A stretch of DNA of 64,000 nt from Undaria pinnatifida (Eukaryota > Sar > Phaeophyceae > Laminariales > Alariaceae), in contig JABAKD010000026.1 of the NCBI GenBank assembly GCA_012845835.1, positions 3,983,699 through 4,047,698 on the forward strand, given 5' to 3'. The notes under the pieces are model-generated. The model saw only the letters and a list, made by a program, of their open reading frames with translations, did not search any database and was not told the origin of the DNA. Of the stretch, positions 1 to 12,075 are shown piece after piece. Numbering within the stretch: position 1 is the stretch's first letter; each line of letters opens with the position of its first letter. The position numbers and the translations under genes are program-made.

Positions 1-3000
1 CACGTGGGTCACCTCATGGGCCGGGCAGGACGGCCTGTGAAACACGTGGGCCACCTCATGGGCTGGGCAGACTGTCCCGTGAAACACGTGGGCCACCACA
101 TGGAGTGGGCAGGGCGGCCCGTGAAACACGTCGGCCATGTCATGGGATGGGGAGTGCGGTCCGAGAAACACGTGGGTCACCTCATGGGCTGGGCAGGACG
201 GCCTGTGAAGTACGTGGGCCACCCCAGGGGCTGGGCAGGGTGGCCTGTAAAACACGTTGCCCACCACATTGGCTGGGCAGAGTGACCCGTGAAACACGTG
301 CCCCTCTCTTAAGGGCCGGGCAGGGCGGCGCGTGAAACACGTGGGCCACGTCATCGGCTTGGCAAGGTGGCCTATGGTACACGTTGCCCACACCATGAGC
401 TAGGCAGAGATGCCCGTGATACCCGCGGACCGACTCATTGGCTGAGCTGGACAGCCTGTGAAACACGCAAGCCACCTCATAGGCTTGGGGGGGCGCACAT
501 GGGCCACCTCATGGGCTGGGCATGGCCGTCGGTGATATACGTAGGCCACTTCATGGGCTGGGCAGAGTGGCCCGTGAAACACGTGGGCCAGCACATGGGC
601 TGGGCAGAGTGGGCCGTGATATCCGTGGGCCAACTCATTGGCTGAGCGGGGCGGCCTGTGAAATTCGCGAACCACCTTATGGGCTGAACAGAGAGGCCAG
701 TGTAACACGTGAGTCACCTCATGGGCTGAGCAGGGCGGCCCGTGAAACACGTGGGCCACCTCATGGGCCGGGAAGGACGGCCCGTGAAACACGTGGCCCA
801 CTTCATGGGCTGGGCGGGTGGCCCGTTGAAACACGTGGGCCACGTCACGGGTTGAGCAGAATGGCCCGTGAAACACGTGGGCTTTCTCTTCGGCTGAGCA
901 GGGCGGTCCGTGAAACACGTAGGCCGTGAAATACGTGGGCCACCTCATGGGCTGGGCATGACGCTCGGTGAAATACGTAGGCCACTTCATGGGCTGGGCA
1001 GAGTCGCCCGTGAAACACGTGGGCCACCACATGGGCTGGGCAGGGCGGCCCGTGAAACACGTCGGCCATGTCATGGGATGGGGAGCGCGGTCCGTGAACC
1101 ACGTGTGTCACCTCATGGGCCGGGCAGGACGGCCTGTGAAATACGTGGGCCACCTCATGGGCTGGCAGAGTGCCCCGTTAAACACGTGGGCCACCACATG
1201 GGCTGGGCAGGGCGGCCCGTGAAACACGTCGGCCATGTCATGGAATGGGGAGCGCGGTCCGTGAAACACGTGGGCCACCTCATGGCCCGGGCAGGACGGC
1301 CTGTGAAACCCGTGGGCTATTTTATGTGCTGGGCGGCGCGGCCTGTGGAATACATTGCCCACCTCAGGGGCTGGGCAGAGTGGCCTGCGAAACACGTTGG
1401 CCACCACATGGGCTGGGCAGAGTGGCCCGTGATACCCGTGGGCCAACTCATTGGCTGGGCAGGACGGCCTGTGAAACACGCGAGCCACCTTATGGGCTGA
1501 GCGGAGAGGCCAGTGTAACACGTGAGCCACCTTATAGGCTGGGCAGAGCGGCCCGTTATGCACATGGGCTATCGCATGGCCTTAGCAGGGTGGCCCGTGA
1601 AACACGTGAGCCACCTCATGGGCTGGGCGGGTGGCCCGTTGAAACACGTGGGCCACGTCTCGGGTTGAGCACAATGGCCCGTGAAACACGTGGGTCTTCT
1701 CATGGGCTGAGCAGGGCGGTTTGTGAAACACGTAGGCCGTGAAATACGTGGGCCACCTCATGGTCTGGGCATGACGCTCGGTGAAATACGTAGGCCTCCT
1801 CATGGGCTTGGCAGGGTGGCCCGTGAAACACGTGGGCCACCACACAGGTTGGGCAGGGCGGCCCGTGAAACACGTCGGCCATATAATGGGACGGGGAGCG
1901 CGGTCCGTGGAACACGTGGGTCACCTCATGGGCCGGGCAGGTCGGCCTGTGAAACACGTGGGCCACCTCATGGGCTGGGCAGAGTGTCCCGTGAAACACG
2001 TGGGCCACCACATGGGTTGGGCAGGGCGGCCCGTGAAACACGTCGGCCATGTCATGGGATGGGGAGCGCGGTCCGAGAAACACGTGGGTCACCTCATGGG
2101 CTAGGCAGGACATCCTGTGAAGTACGTGGGCCACCCCAGGGGCTGGGCAAAGTGGCCTGTGAAACACGTTGCCCACCACATGGGCTGGGCAGAGTGGCCC
2201 GTGAAACACGTGGACGCTCTAAAGGGCTGGGCAGGGCGGCGCGTGAAACACGTGGGCCACGTCATGGGCTTGGCAAGGTGGCCTGTGATACTCGTTGGCC
2301 ACCTCATGGGCTAGGCAGAGATGCCCGTGATACCCGCGGACCAACTCATTGGGTGAGCTGGACAGCCTGTGAAACACGCAACCCACCTCATAGGCTTGGG
2401 GGGGCGGCCTGTGTAACAGGTGGGCCACCTCATGGGCTGGGCATGGCGATCGGTGAAACACGTAAGCCACCTCATGGGCTGGACAGAGTGGTCCGTGAAA
2501 CACGTGCGACACCTCATGGGGTAAGCAGAGAAGCCAGTCAAACACGTGAGCCACCTCATGGGTTGGCTAGGGTGGCCCGTGATACACGTGGGCCATCTCA
2601 TGGCCTTGGCAGGGCGGTCCGTTAAACACGTGGGCCACCTTATGAGCCGGGCAGGACGGCCTGTGAAACACGTGGGCCACCTTATGGGCTGGGCGAGGCG
2701 GCCTGTGAAACACGTGGGCCACCTCAGGCCCTGGGCAGAGTGGCCTGTGAAACACGTTAGCCACCCCATGGGCTGGGCAGAGTGGCCCGTGAATCCCGTG
2801 GGCCAACTCAGTGGCTGGGCAGGAAGACCTGTGAAACACGCAAGCCGCCTCATGGGTTGATCGGAGAGGCCAGTGAAACACGTGAGCCACCTCATGGGCT
2901 GAGCAGGGCGGCCCGTGATACACGTGGGCCACCTCGTGGCCTTAGCAGGGCGGCCCGTGAAACACGTGGGCCACCTTATGGGCTACGCGGATGGCCCGTT

Positions 3001-5213
3001 GAAACAAATGGGCCACGTCACGGGTTGAGCACAATGGCCCGTGAAACACGTGGGCCATCTCATGGGCTGAGCAGGGCGCTCCGTGAAACACGTGGGCCGT
3101 GAAATACGTGGGCCACCTCATGGGCTGGGCATGACGCTCGGTGAAACGCGTAGGCCACTTCATGGGCTGGGCAGAGTGTCCCGTGAAACACGTGGGCCAC
3201 CACATGGGTTGGGCAGGGCGGCCCGTGAAACACGTCGGCCATGTCATGGGATGGGGAGCGCGGTCCGTGAAACACGTGGGCCACCTCATGGGCTGAGCAG
3301 AAAAGCCAGTGAAACACGTGAGCCACCTCATGGGCTGAGTAGGGTGGCCCGTGATACACGTGGGCCACCTCATGGGCCCGGCAGGACGGCCTGTAAAACA
3401 CGTGGGCCACCACATGGGCTGGGCGGGGCGGCCTGTGAAAAACGTGAGCCACCCCAGGGGCTGGGCAGAGTGGCCTGTGAAACACGTTGGCCACCAGATG
3501 GGCTTGGCAGAGTGACCCGTGATACCCGTGGGCCAACTCATCGGCTGGGCAGGAGGGCCTGTGAAATACGCGAGCCACCTCATGGGCTGGGCAGAGTGGC
3601 CCGTGAAACATGTAGGCCCCCTTAAGGGCTGGGCAAGCCGGCGCGTGAAATACGTGGGCCACGTCATGGGCTCGGCAAGGCGGCCTGTGATACACGTTGG
3701 CCACCTCATGGGCTGGGCAGAGATGCCCGTGATATCCGCGGGCCAACTCATTGGCTGGGCTGGACAGCCTGTGAAACACGCAAGCCACCTCATAGGCTTG
3801 GGGGGGCGGCCTGTGTAACACGTGGGCCACCTCATGGGCTGGGCATGGCGGTCGGTGAAACACGTAAGCCACCTCATGGGCTAGACAGAGTGGTCCGTGA
3901 AACACGTGCGCCATCTCATGGGGTAAGCAGAGAAGCCAGTCAAACACGTGAGCCACCTCATGGGTTGGCTGGGGTGGCCCGTGATACACGTGGGCCATCT
4001 CATGGCCTTGGCAGGGCGGTCCGTAAAACACGTGGGCCACCTTATGAGCTGGGCAGGACGGCCTGTGAAACACGTGGGCCACCTTATGGGCTGGGCGAGG
4101 CGGCCTGTGAAACACGTGGGCCACCTCAGGGTCTGGGCAGAGTGGCCTGTGAAACACGTTAGCCACCCCATGGGCTGGGCAGAGTGGCCCGTGAATCCCG
4201 TGGGCCAACTCATTGGCTGGGCAGGACGACCTGTGAAACACGCAAGCCGCCTCATGGGTTGAGCAGAGAGGCCAGTGAAACACGTGAGCCACCTCATGGG
4301 CTGAGCAGGGCGGCCCGTGATACAGGTGGGCCACCTCGTGGCCTTAGCAGGGCGGCCCGTGAAACACGTGGGCCACCTTATGGGCTAGGCGGATGGCCCG
4401 TTGAAACACGTGGGCCACGTCACGGGTTGATCACAATGGCCCGTGAAACACGTGGGGCATCTCATGGGCTGAGCAGGGCGCTCCGTGAAACACGTGGGCC
4501 GTGAAATACGTGGGCCACCTCATGGGCTGGGCATGACGCTCGGTGAAACGCGTAGGCCACTTCATGGGCTGGGCAGAGTGTCCCGTGAAACACGTGGGCC
4601 ACCACCCAGGTTGGGCAGGGCGGCCCGTGAAACACGTCGGCCATGTCATGGGATGGGGAGCGCGGTCCGTGAAACACGTGGGCCACCTCATGGGCCGGGC
4701 AGGACGGCCTGTGAGACACGTGTGCCACTCAATTGGCTGGGCGGGGCGGGTTGTGAAGCACGTGGGCCACCTCAAGGGCTGGGCAGAGTGGCCTGTGAAA
4801 CACGTTTGCCACCGCATGGGCTGGGCAGAGTGGCCCGTGATACCCGTGGGCCACCAAATAGGTTGGGCAGGAGGGCCTGTGAATCACGCGAGTCACCTCA
4901 TGGGTTTGGCAGAGTAGCCCGTAAAACACGTGGGCCCGGTCAAGGGCTGGGCAGGGCGGCCCATGAAACACGTCTGCCACCTAATGGGCTAGGCAGGGTG
5001 GCCCGTGAAACACGTGGGCCACCTCAGGGGCTGCGCAGGGCGGTCCGTGAAAAACGCGAGCCACCTCATGGGCTGGGCAGGGTGGCCTGTGAAACACGTC
5101 GGCCACTTCATGGGCTGGTTGAGGCGGTCCGTGAAACACGTGGGCCACTTCATGGGCTGGCCAGAGTGGCCCGTGAAACACGTTGGCCACGTCATGGGCT
5201 CGGCCTCTCGGCA
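1..5213. repeat. 42-bp minisatellite array with higher-order structure
   Basis: About 124 diverged copies of a 42-bp unit (CACGTGGGCCACCTCATGGG, then CTGGGCAGAGTGGCCCGTGAAA). The array reaches the left edge, so its true length is unknown. Most units carry the palindrome CACGTG and an imperfect dyad, GGCCcGTG-AAA-CACgtGGGCC. A variant unit containing ACGCTCGG recurs at 961, 1773, 3134 and 4535. The last two are 1,401 bases apart and their surrounding units match, so blocks of about 1.4 kb have been duplicated. Because 42 is divisible by 3, long frames stay open on both strands (up to 424 codons at 3060-4334 minus). Openness in several frames at once, with no start context, argues against coding. 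Confidence 0.95.
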
Positions 5214-5227
5214 GAGTGACCTGGCCC

Positions 5228-5560
5228 ATCAAGTTTGGAGTCGATGGGTTGCGGCCCGGCCCGGCCTATAACAAGTTTCAAATCTTAGGCCGCGACCCAG
5301 CCCGGTTCATCAAATATTCACACGACGGGCCGCGGCCCGGACACGCCTATTTTTTTTTTCAGGCTTGACGGGCCGCTGTCGGGCCCGGCCCATCCCAGTT
5401 TGAAACTTGTCCGCCCGGCCCGGCCCTGCCCATCATATTTTCAAAATTCTGGGCCCGGCGCGGCCCTGCCTATCACATTTTTTAAACGCTTGACCCGGCC
5501 TATCACATATATACAGTTTTCTAATCGGGCTGCCCGACCCGGCCTGCACTTTTGGTCCAT
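5228..5560. repeat. degenerate GC-rich repeat (GGCCCGGCCC type)
   Basis: Irregular units of about 40 bases alternate a GC core (GGCCCGGCCCGGCCCTGCC) with an AT-rich part such as CATCATATTTTCAAAATTCT. A shorter version stands at 28851-28990, next to the second copy of the 4.9-kb block. The two versions differ by indels, unlike the rest of the block. Confidence 0.8.
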
Positions 5561-6167
5561 GGCATGCCCTTCAGGTAAGTATTAATAGTAATGTATTACA
5601 ACAACACACGCAGAACATCACTCCATTCAAAATAACACAAACCAATCACGACACTCATGCGTCTACCTGACATGTACTACAACCCTTGAAACCAGCAGTG
5701 CCAGTATGCATGGGTGCAAATATAGAGAACCCATCTCCCCAATAATGATCGTCTTCTTGTTTCGTGTCGTTGTGTACGAGCAGATCGACTGCGTGGGTCT
5801 AATGCTTGAGATGACACGCAAACACGAACAATCATCATACCGTGCCAGGCACAGCCAAACCAGTATCTACACCTCGCTCGTTGCACAACTCCACGTGAGG
5901 CCATCGTCTCAGATCCTGAAACGGCCTCAACGAATAAAAGTATTGACCACGCACAAGCAAGAACAATCGTATGAGTATTTCTCTAATATGTCACTCAGAG
6001 AACCGGACTCCGCTGACTATTGACTGACGTCAGACACGGTTTGAAAAACTACCATTGACTATCATGGTATCCCAGAAGGACATCAATCCGCTCGATAGGA
6101 AACATTCCATCCATTTTTGATTGGCGGCGTCATCTATTCACAAGGTTGCGCACGCTCACGGGCTCAC

Positions 6168-6248
6168 CTCCACCAAGAGAGGCCTCGTTGTCCGCGAATA
6201 TCACACCCCCGATTGCAGCTAACATGGATCCTAGAAGGTACACGGCCC
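6168..6248 (-). CDS. beta-helix (POMP-like) exon, copy 1, exon d
   Basis: This 81-nt phase-1 exon reads GAVYLLGSMLAAIGGVIF and then ADNEASLGG. An acceptor (CATTGCAG) precedes it and a donor (GTGAGC) follows. It encodes one coil of a right-handed parallel beta-helix, with the FxxNxAxxGG turn at the exon end. The initial and terminal exons of this gene copy are not visible, so the copy is probably a gene fragment. Confidence 0.6.
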
Positions 6249-7277
6249 CTGCAATGTGTATCAAACATGATAAAACAAGCTCCGCGTGCGTCAATCCGGT
6301 GTGTGTATGAATGCTGTTGTTGAGAAACGGGTCAAGGCGAGGAAGAGATGAAGTTCCTGGCAATAGTTGTGGACAAGGCTCTCATACGAAGCCCTGAAGA
6401 CTTACAAAGCACTCTCATTACCCAAACCGTTCGGAGAGACGAACATACATGCAACCAATATTTTTGATGATAGGCGATCGTGGCAGCAGCGATAGAAGCG
6501 ATAGTACTGTAAGCTAGCATCTTCTATCTTTGAGTCCCGACATCACCGCCTTTTAGAGGTGAAATCGTGTCAGAATCATACAAGACAAGATTGTTTCCCC
6601 AGCAGGGTTTGGTCTAAATGTTAATATCCTGGTAACTGGTGATTGATTGCACGACGTGATAATTGTATGACTAGTAATAGTGAGGACAAGGGTACACGTG
6701 CTAGTAATAGTAATAGCATACTATCAATAATATTATAAATAGTACCAACAGTACGGTAGAGACGCACTCTTCTTTCTCTGGAGGTGGTCACTTGATTGAG
6801 GAGTTCCATAATCCACCAGAAAAATGATTTCAAGCAAGCCGACAGTGCTAGAAAGTGCTTTCAGCCATTGTGATGAAAAACCCGTGGCCCAGATACACGA
6901 AACAATCATCTTGGGATTGAGAGATTGAGGGATTGAGGGATTGACCCGGGCAAGCATATCGTATTATTGATTTGGTTCGCTATCTTCTGCGGGTCCAAAC
7001 GAAACAATTTCTTGACAAGAAAACCGGTACACAGCTCGTGCAGATGCTTTGAATGAGACCTAGTATCCGCGACCGCATATCAGCATGGTAGCGAAAGCTA
7101 CACGACTAAAGAGCACGCCCGCCAAATTGTGTACGCGTTCGTGGTTTACCCGTACCAAGCTCTCGATGTATGCGCGGAAAGTTACAGGTAGTTCCTGGAA
7201 GCCCCCAAGCCACAACCACTCCTTCAAACCGTCAGCACCCTCCCCTAATTTCGGATCGCTTTCACGAAGACTCACAC

Positions 7278-7355
7278 CTCCAGAATCTGCCGAATTCCGA
7301 GAAAACCTTGAATCGCCGACCAACGCCACGGAGGAAGACATGGACGCGATAGCAC
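7278..7355 (-). CDS. beta-helix (POMP-like) exon, copy 1, exon c
   Basis: This 78-nt phase-1 exon reads GAIASMSSSVALVGDSRF and then SRNSADSGG, one beta-helix coil. The acceptor is TTTTCTAG and the donor GTGTGAG. It has the same layout as the neighbouring 81-nt exons: Gly-Ala at the start and Gly-Gly at the end, with the intron splitting a Gly codon. Confidence 0.6.
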
Positions 7356-9370
7356 CTAGAAAAGCCAGAGCGCAAAGTTGGGAAGTTGTGGACCGATAAT
7401 ACGGAGTTATGTCCCCGCAGTACTTCTGGTGCAGCAGTACACGACGTACGTATAGGATAACGCCAGCTGAGCTCTAATTCGACCTATTCATATTTTCAAA
7501 ATATGACGTGCCTACAAATCTGCCAACCAAATTCCTAGTTATCACGGTCCACACTCTTCATATTTTTTCAAAACATACGCCATGACCGCGGAGCGCCAGC
7601 ATGCAATTTTTTCCGTGAAATATGTGTAACACCAGTCTCGAGCTTCAGCCGGCCTCGGATGTGGTCTAGAGCGTCCTAGGCGAGTGGATTGTCGATTACC
7701 AGGACGCGAAACGAAGAGGAGAGGAGCAAAGTCAGGGATTCGGCAGAAAACATTTTCACGAAGTACGCAGTCCAAACATATGTTTTTCTGCGTCTGTGAT
7801 CACAGGGTTTGGGATGTTCAGATCGATCCATAAATCATTAGCTTAAATTTTTTTTTCAGGGTCAACGCTTGTCGATCGTTTAGGGAAATGCTAAACGGAG
7901 TGCTGGACCCGGCAGCACCGCCGAACGATGGACACATGCGCGAATCATGAACATATAGTCGGTCGAAACGGTTAGACTTGCCTAAAATGTCTGGCACGAC
8001 GACAAAACAAAGTAACATTATATCGACCAGGAGAAACAATGCGGAGCTTGTTCATCAGTCACAGCTACGAGTAAGGCCTAAGCTCATGTCCGCTTTTCTT
8101 ATCGGGCATGAATACTACAACAAACGCGCAAACGAGGCAGGTACCAATGCTCGCAGACTGGCATGTTCTACGAGGTATTGGTATACGTCCCAGTGTGGAT
8201 GCCATAGATAGCATCGACAGAAGCGAGCCTAAACGGTCTCGTTGCTTTCGTTGCTTGTCGCATGTTGTCCCATAAGCATGATACACAGAAAAACTGGTGT
8301 TCATCGGCGCTCTGTTTCCGGGTACGCGAGTAAGTGTGGTCAGCTTAAGCTTTACTTTGCCCCATCTATCTGCCGGAGAATAATAATATAAAAATTACTA
8401 CAACCCTAACGACTACCAGGTACAAACATAGTAGTCGACGGTGTCATAAGGGAACGTTGAAGTGAAGCATTGTTTTGCTTGACGGTTAAGGATTTGCCGT
8501 GCTTTTATGAAAAACAAGAACACGCGCCTGCATAAGCAACACGCAAACCTCACACGACTTGGCAGGCTGTTTGAGCGACCTCCAGATCTCCGTGTTTTGT
8601 TCGCCGGTTTGGCATTGCTAATGCAACCTGCCGGCTTCTTGCTGCTGCGTTGCTTAGGTGTCGAGATGCCTCAACGGCAGCCATTTAATGCATGTCATGC
8701 AGAGAGCGAGGTTTGAGCCAATTGCGCACGGCGGAGGCTGTGGGAGATGAGTGGGCCCCGGTCAAAATGATCTTGCTCGACTGAAGACATGGGTATCCTT
8801 CTGATTATGGATACATGTATACATCTGTGTGTGCGTGTCCTTTAGTGCTGCCAGTTGGCTGGACATGAATCCACGACTAGGTTTCTATTGGTTAGATGCT
8901 ACTGCTTGTTGAGTTGCTGTCGTATCGGCTACCAGGTATCATACCTGGTATGATATATGATAAATTGTATATGATGCGATGTGATACCTTGTACTATTTC
9001 GGTGTCCATATCTGAATTATGGATGGTTTATTCTTGTCTGAGGTCCTGCGTGTGCACTGAAGTCAAACGCTTTAGGTTTATGCCGCCGGGGGTGATCTCC
9101 CAGGACGAGGGGATTGGCTTGCTTCGCTCGCCCGAATATGGTCGACCCAAGTCATTTGTATCGTTGGCTTCGCCACCGAACAAATACCCAGCCGTACAAC
9201 CTACCCATCCCACTACAAGCGGCCCTACTGTTCCAATGAGGCGAGGCATAGCCCCAAACGTCATACCGTTTTCTTTATGCCTGCTATCGAGAATTGGACA
9301 CGCAGAGTCCGAGGATAATACGATACGAAACACCAGGTACGACATACGCACTAACATGACTCCCTCTTAC

Positions 9371-9451
9371 CTCCCCCCTGTGAGGCGGAGTTTCCTGTGA
9401 ACGTTGTGATGCCGTCGATGATCATCGTTGATTCGTAAGCCTGGATGGCAC
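9371..9451 (-). CDS. beta-helix (POMP-like) exon, copy 1, exon b
   Basis: This 81-nt phase-1 exon reads GAIQAYESTMIIDGITTF and then TGNSASQGG. The acceptor is GGTGCAG and the donor GTAAGAG, the clearest splice pair in the block. The IDGxTxFxxN core is shared with exon a and with the exon at 27648-27725. Downstream on the same strand (9028-9357) is an open frame with a hydrophobic stretch (about 22 residues around LIGTVGPLVVGWVGC). It could be a membrane segment or plain intron; I cannot decide. Confidence 0.65.
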
Positions 9452-10039
9452 CTGCACCATTTTGACGAGATGGAAGGGGACTCTTCGATCTCTCTTACAC
9501 ATGCCAAGTTTTCTGCATTGCTCCCGTTTTTTTTACGCTGAGGCATCCGTGGCCAGGGGGAGTCATTTGGTGCTTGCCTTAGTTATTGGACCATTGACCC
9601 GGCATCTGGGTCGTCCTTTTGAGACGGAGCACCGTTCTCAGATATCGCCGGGGGGAAGGGTAGCTATTTGGGAAAATTTGCCCCTACAAGTACTGTTGTA
9701 TGGTCATACCAGGTACAATGTATGAATCTATTTGTCAAGGAAAACGTGGCGACATTGGTATTGTCATACCTCGTATACGAACTGATTATGCGGGGTTGTG
9801 AATCTCAATGTTCACCACGACGTACAGTTTGTCACATACTAGGTACAAGCGAATCCTCAGCCAAAGAGAAGGTAAGTAGCGGGCAAGTGGCATCGAAGGC
9901 TGTGTGATGGCCCTCCGTCATTCTCCGATGGAGTCCACTGATACTGGGTTTCGGACCCGCCTGCCCGCCTGCGCACACCAGGCCGTCGAACTTGTCTGGC
10001 GGTGAAAACAACATGAACGTTATCCGTACGAAACCGCAC

Positions 10040-10120
10040 CTGCAAAGGATGACATGCCATTGCTCGTGAAGGTCGTTTGGCCGTCGATGTTGAGCACAGA
10101 TGCATCCAAGTAAATCGCAC
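10040..10120 (-). CDS. beta-helix (POMP-like) exon, copy 1, exon a
   Basis: This 81-nt phase-1 exon reads GAIYLDASVLNIDGQTTF and then TSNGMSSFA. The acceptor is CTTCTTGCAG. The donor, GTGCGG, is weak. It is the exon furthest upstream (minus strand) before the block ends at 10339. Confidence 0.6.
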
Positions 10121-10270
10121 CTGCAAGAAGCGACATGGCGTGTTGTGGGAGCATTCTGACGAGCGAGATATCAAAACGGCTTCTCCGCGCCTCGGCTATC
10201 TCCCCAACATGCAACAGAGGCGAGCGAGAAATATCGAGGGTTCTCTGTAACTGCTCTCTTTAGCTGCAGT

Positions 10271-10322
10271 GACAAGGCGATAAGACAAGGCGATAAGACA
10301 AGGCGATAAGACAAGGCGATAG
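10271..10322. repeat. 13-bp tandem repeat, four copies
   Basis: The unit GACAAGGCGATAA is repeated four times, 17 bases inside the right end of the 4.9-kb block. The same four copies are present in the second block (33729-33780). Confidence 0.9.
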
Positions 10323-10339
10323 GACAATTCGATAACAGG

Positions 10340-11601
10340 TAGCCTGGGTTTTAGTGGCAGCAGCACAATTTCCTACTATTTACAGGGTACACACCATGTA
10401 CATGTCATATATTTAAGGGGCGTGTTATTCTTGGTAGGGTACGTACGTTCGGCTTTGGAGCACCCCGGTAGCATGTTTAGGTATGTCCTATGATACCAGT
10501 TGGTTGATACTGCCCATATCCCATATCGCGTCCCCGATGCCAAACACGTACTGCAGTAACAATACCAGGTATGTAATTTTAGCATGTTCAAAGATATTGT
10601 AGCTGTCGCTAAAACGAGCGACAGCCCATTAGATGTAACTGTCGTCACACGTGTGCGTCCACGGGCCATTGGTTCGTGTGATTTTTTTTTTTCGAGTAGA
10701 GCGCTATTACGGGGGGACCGCAGGTGGGAATTAGTCTAAATTCAAGTTAAAGCGTACAAACACACAAACACACAAACACACGAACTTTTTTTTTCGAGTA
10801 GAGCGCTATTACGGGGAGACCGCAGGTGGGAATTAGAAATTCGCTTCGCCCGAATAATATACCCAGGTACCGTACTCGAGTAGTCACATTTTTTTATTCC
10901 AAAAGCTCGCCCGGTTGACGGGCACCCATGGTAACAGCACAGGGTATATGCCCGATCCTTATAGCATTCCAATCGGTTTTGAAGAAATACGCCCATCTGC
11001 GTCGCAGTCTTGGTTCCGAGTGAAGATGTTCATGTAGCGGGTATCTTGAGCAAAGGCCTTCGACATCTTACGTTAACCGTTCCCTACACGCAGCATACAC
11101 TCACGCCCCCCCGAAACCCAGCTGATTCGAAGAAATTTCTATAATTCCAGGCACAAACGCTGTGCGGGAACCAGTTAATCTGTATACAAGGTTTATCGTC
11201 TGTATGTAGGATGCTGACGGCACGCACGTCTGCTATACATTCTGCCAAGGGTATGTTAGGAAAGGCGCACCTGCTTAGGTATACCTGCGGGTAGGATACC
11301 TCGGCTATGTACCCGTACCCGACGCTTAGGTACGTTAAGTACGGCCCTAGATATCTTGCCTAAGTGCTACCCTACATGTAAGTTTTAGGTACGTACGTTA
11401 GGTATGGATGCTGTTGGTTGTCCTCATGGACACAACGGTTATGATCTACGTCTTATATAATGGAGTTCCATATGTTGGTAAGGGATTCATGTATACGGTG
11501 TAAGGGGACTACTTGGCCGGATGTTTTTCCGGTATGATTCACCATGAGTTGTCACTCGTAGGTCTGCTCCACATGAGACCGAGTCAGGCTCGATGGGTCC
11601 G
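10340..11601. other. non-coding stretch with paired poly-T-headed repeats
   Basis: No gene is recognised. A segment of about 50 bases beginning with poly-T and TCGAGTAGAGCGCTATTACG occurs at 10682-10734 and again at 10786-10836, separated by an ACACAAACAC microsatellite. From 11270 to 11410 the sequence is rich in degenerate TTAGGTACG-like motifs of the kind also seen near 24.7 and 25.5 kb. Confidence 0.7.
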
Positions 11602-11915
11602 CGTTGATTATATTCTTGGATATGATGCGGATATGATGATGGTTGAGTATTGTAGGGGTTTCCAGCGATAGGTTGGCTACATCGCAGCGGTATATCGGGA
11701 TGGTGGAATGATTTTGGGTATTTCGCCGTCACTCCTCGTTGTTCTTCTTTTACCGAGTGAGTCTTCTCCTCTCTACGTGTGCCTTCGCTAGGAGCAACTT
11801 AATATATATATATGTAGGCTACGTCTTATACTTGTCTTTATACCGGTGATTTCACTACCCCACTATTGTCAGCTCAACGGGTAAGCCCTCTACGTTTCGT
11901 AGACATCAACAAACA
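11602..11915 (+). repeat. 5' LTR of the plus-strand Copia element
   Basis: About 314 bases, ending AGACATCAACAAACA. It is homologous to the 287-bp LTRs at 45930-46216 and 41887-42173 (reverse). The extra length includes an AT-rich TATATATATATG stretch near 11805. It is followed directly by the palindrome CGATAATTATCG (11916-11927). Confidence 0.85.
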
Positions 11916-12075
11916 CGATAATTATCGCGTACCGTACGCTGTACTATCCCTGTTCGAAGAAAATGGTGTTGAGTGACGTGGGCTTTTCTGCGGAAGAGAG
12001 CTACCTGGTAGCTGGAGATATCACAAAAACAGCCCTCCCTGTCAAAGGGAGCGAGCTGGGTGCCTTATTTGAACC

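Larger units (their letters stand above)
5402..10339. repeat. 4.9-kb duplicated block, copy 1
   Basis: Nearly identical (about 99% by eye) to 28851-33797. From about 5.55 kb to 10339 the offset is a constant 23,458 bases, so there is no net indel. Shared sequence starts at GAAACTT (5402 and 28851) and stops after GATAACAGG (10339 and 33797). The block has no visible terminal repeats or transposase. It carries four minus-strand beta-helix exons, so it looks like a segmental duplication of part of a gene rather than a transposon. Outside those exons its open frames are short and unrecognised. Confidence 0.93.

Noticed and set aside
1..5200. Many long open frames in the left array, on both strands
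   Set aside because: They follow from a stop-poor 42-bp unit divisible by three; several frames are open at once and none has other gene signals.
10271..10322. CRISPR-like repeat series
   Set aside because: Units are contiguous with no spacers; a plain tandem repeat.
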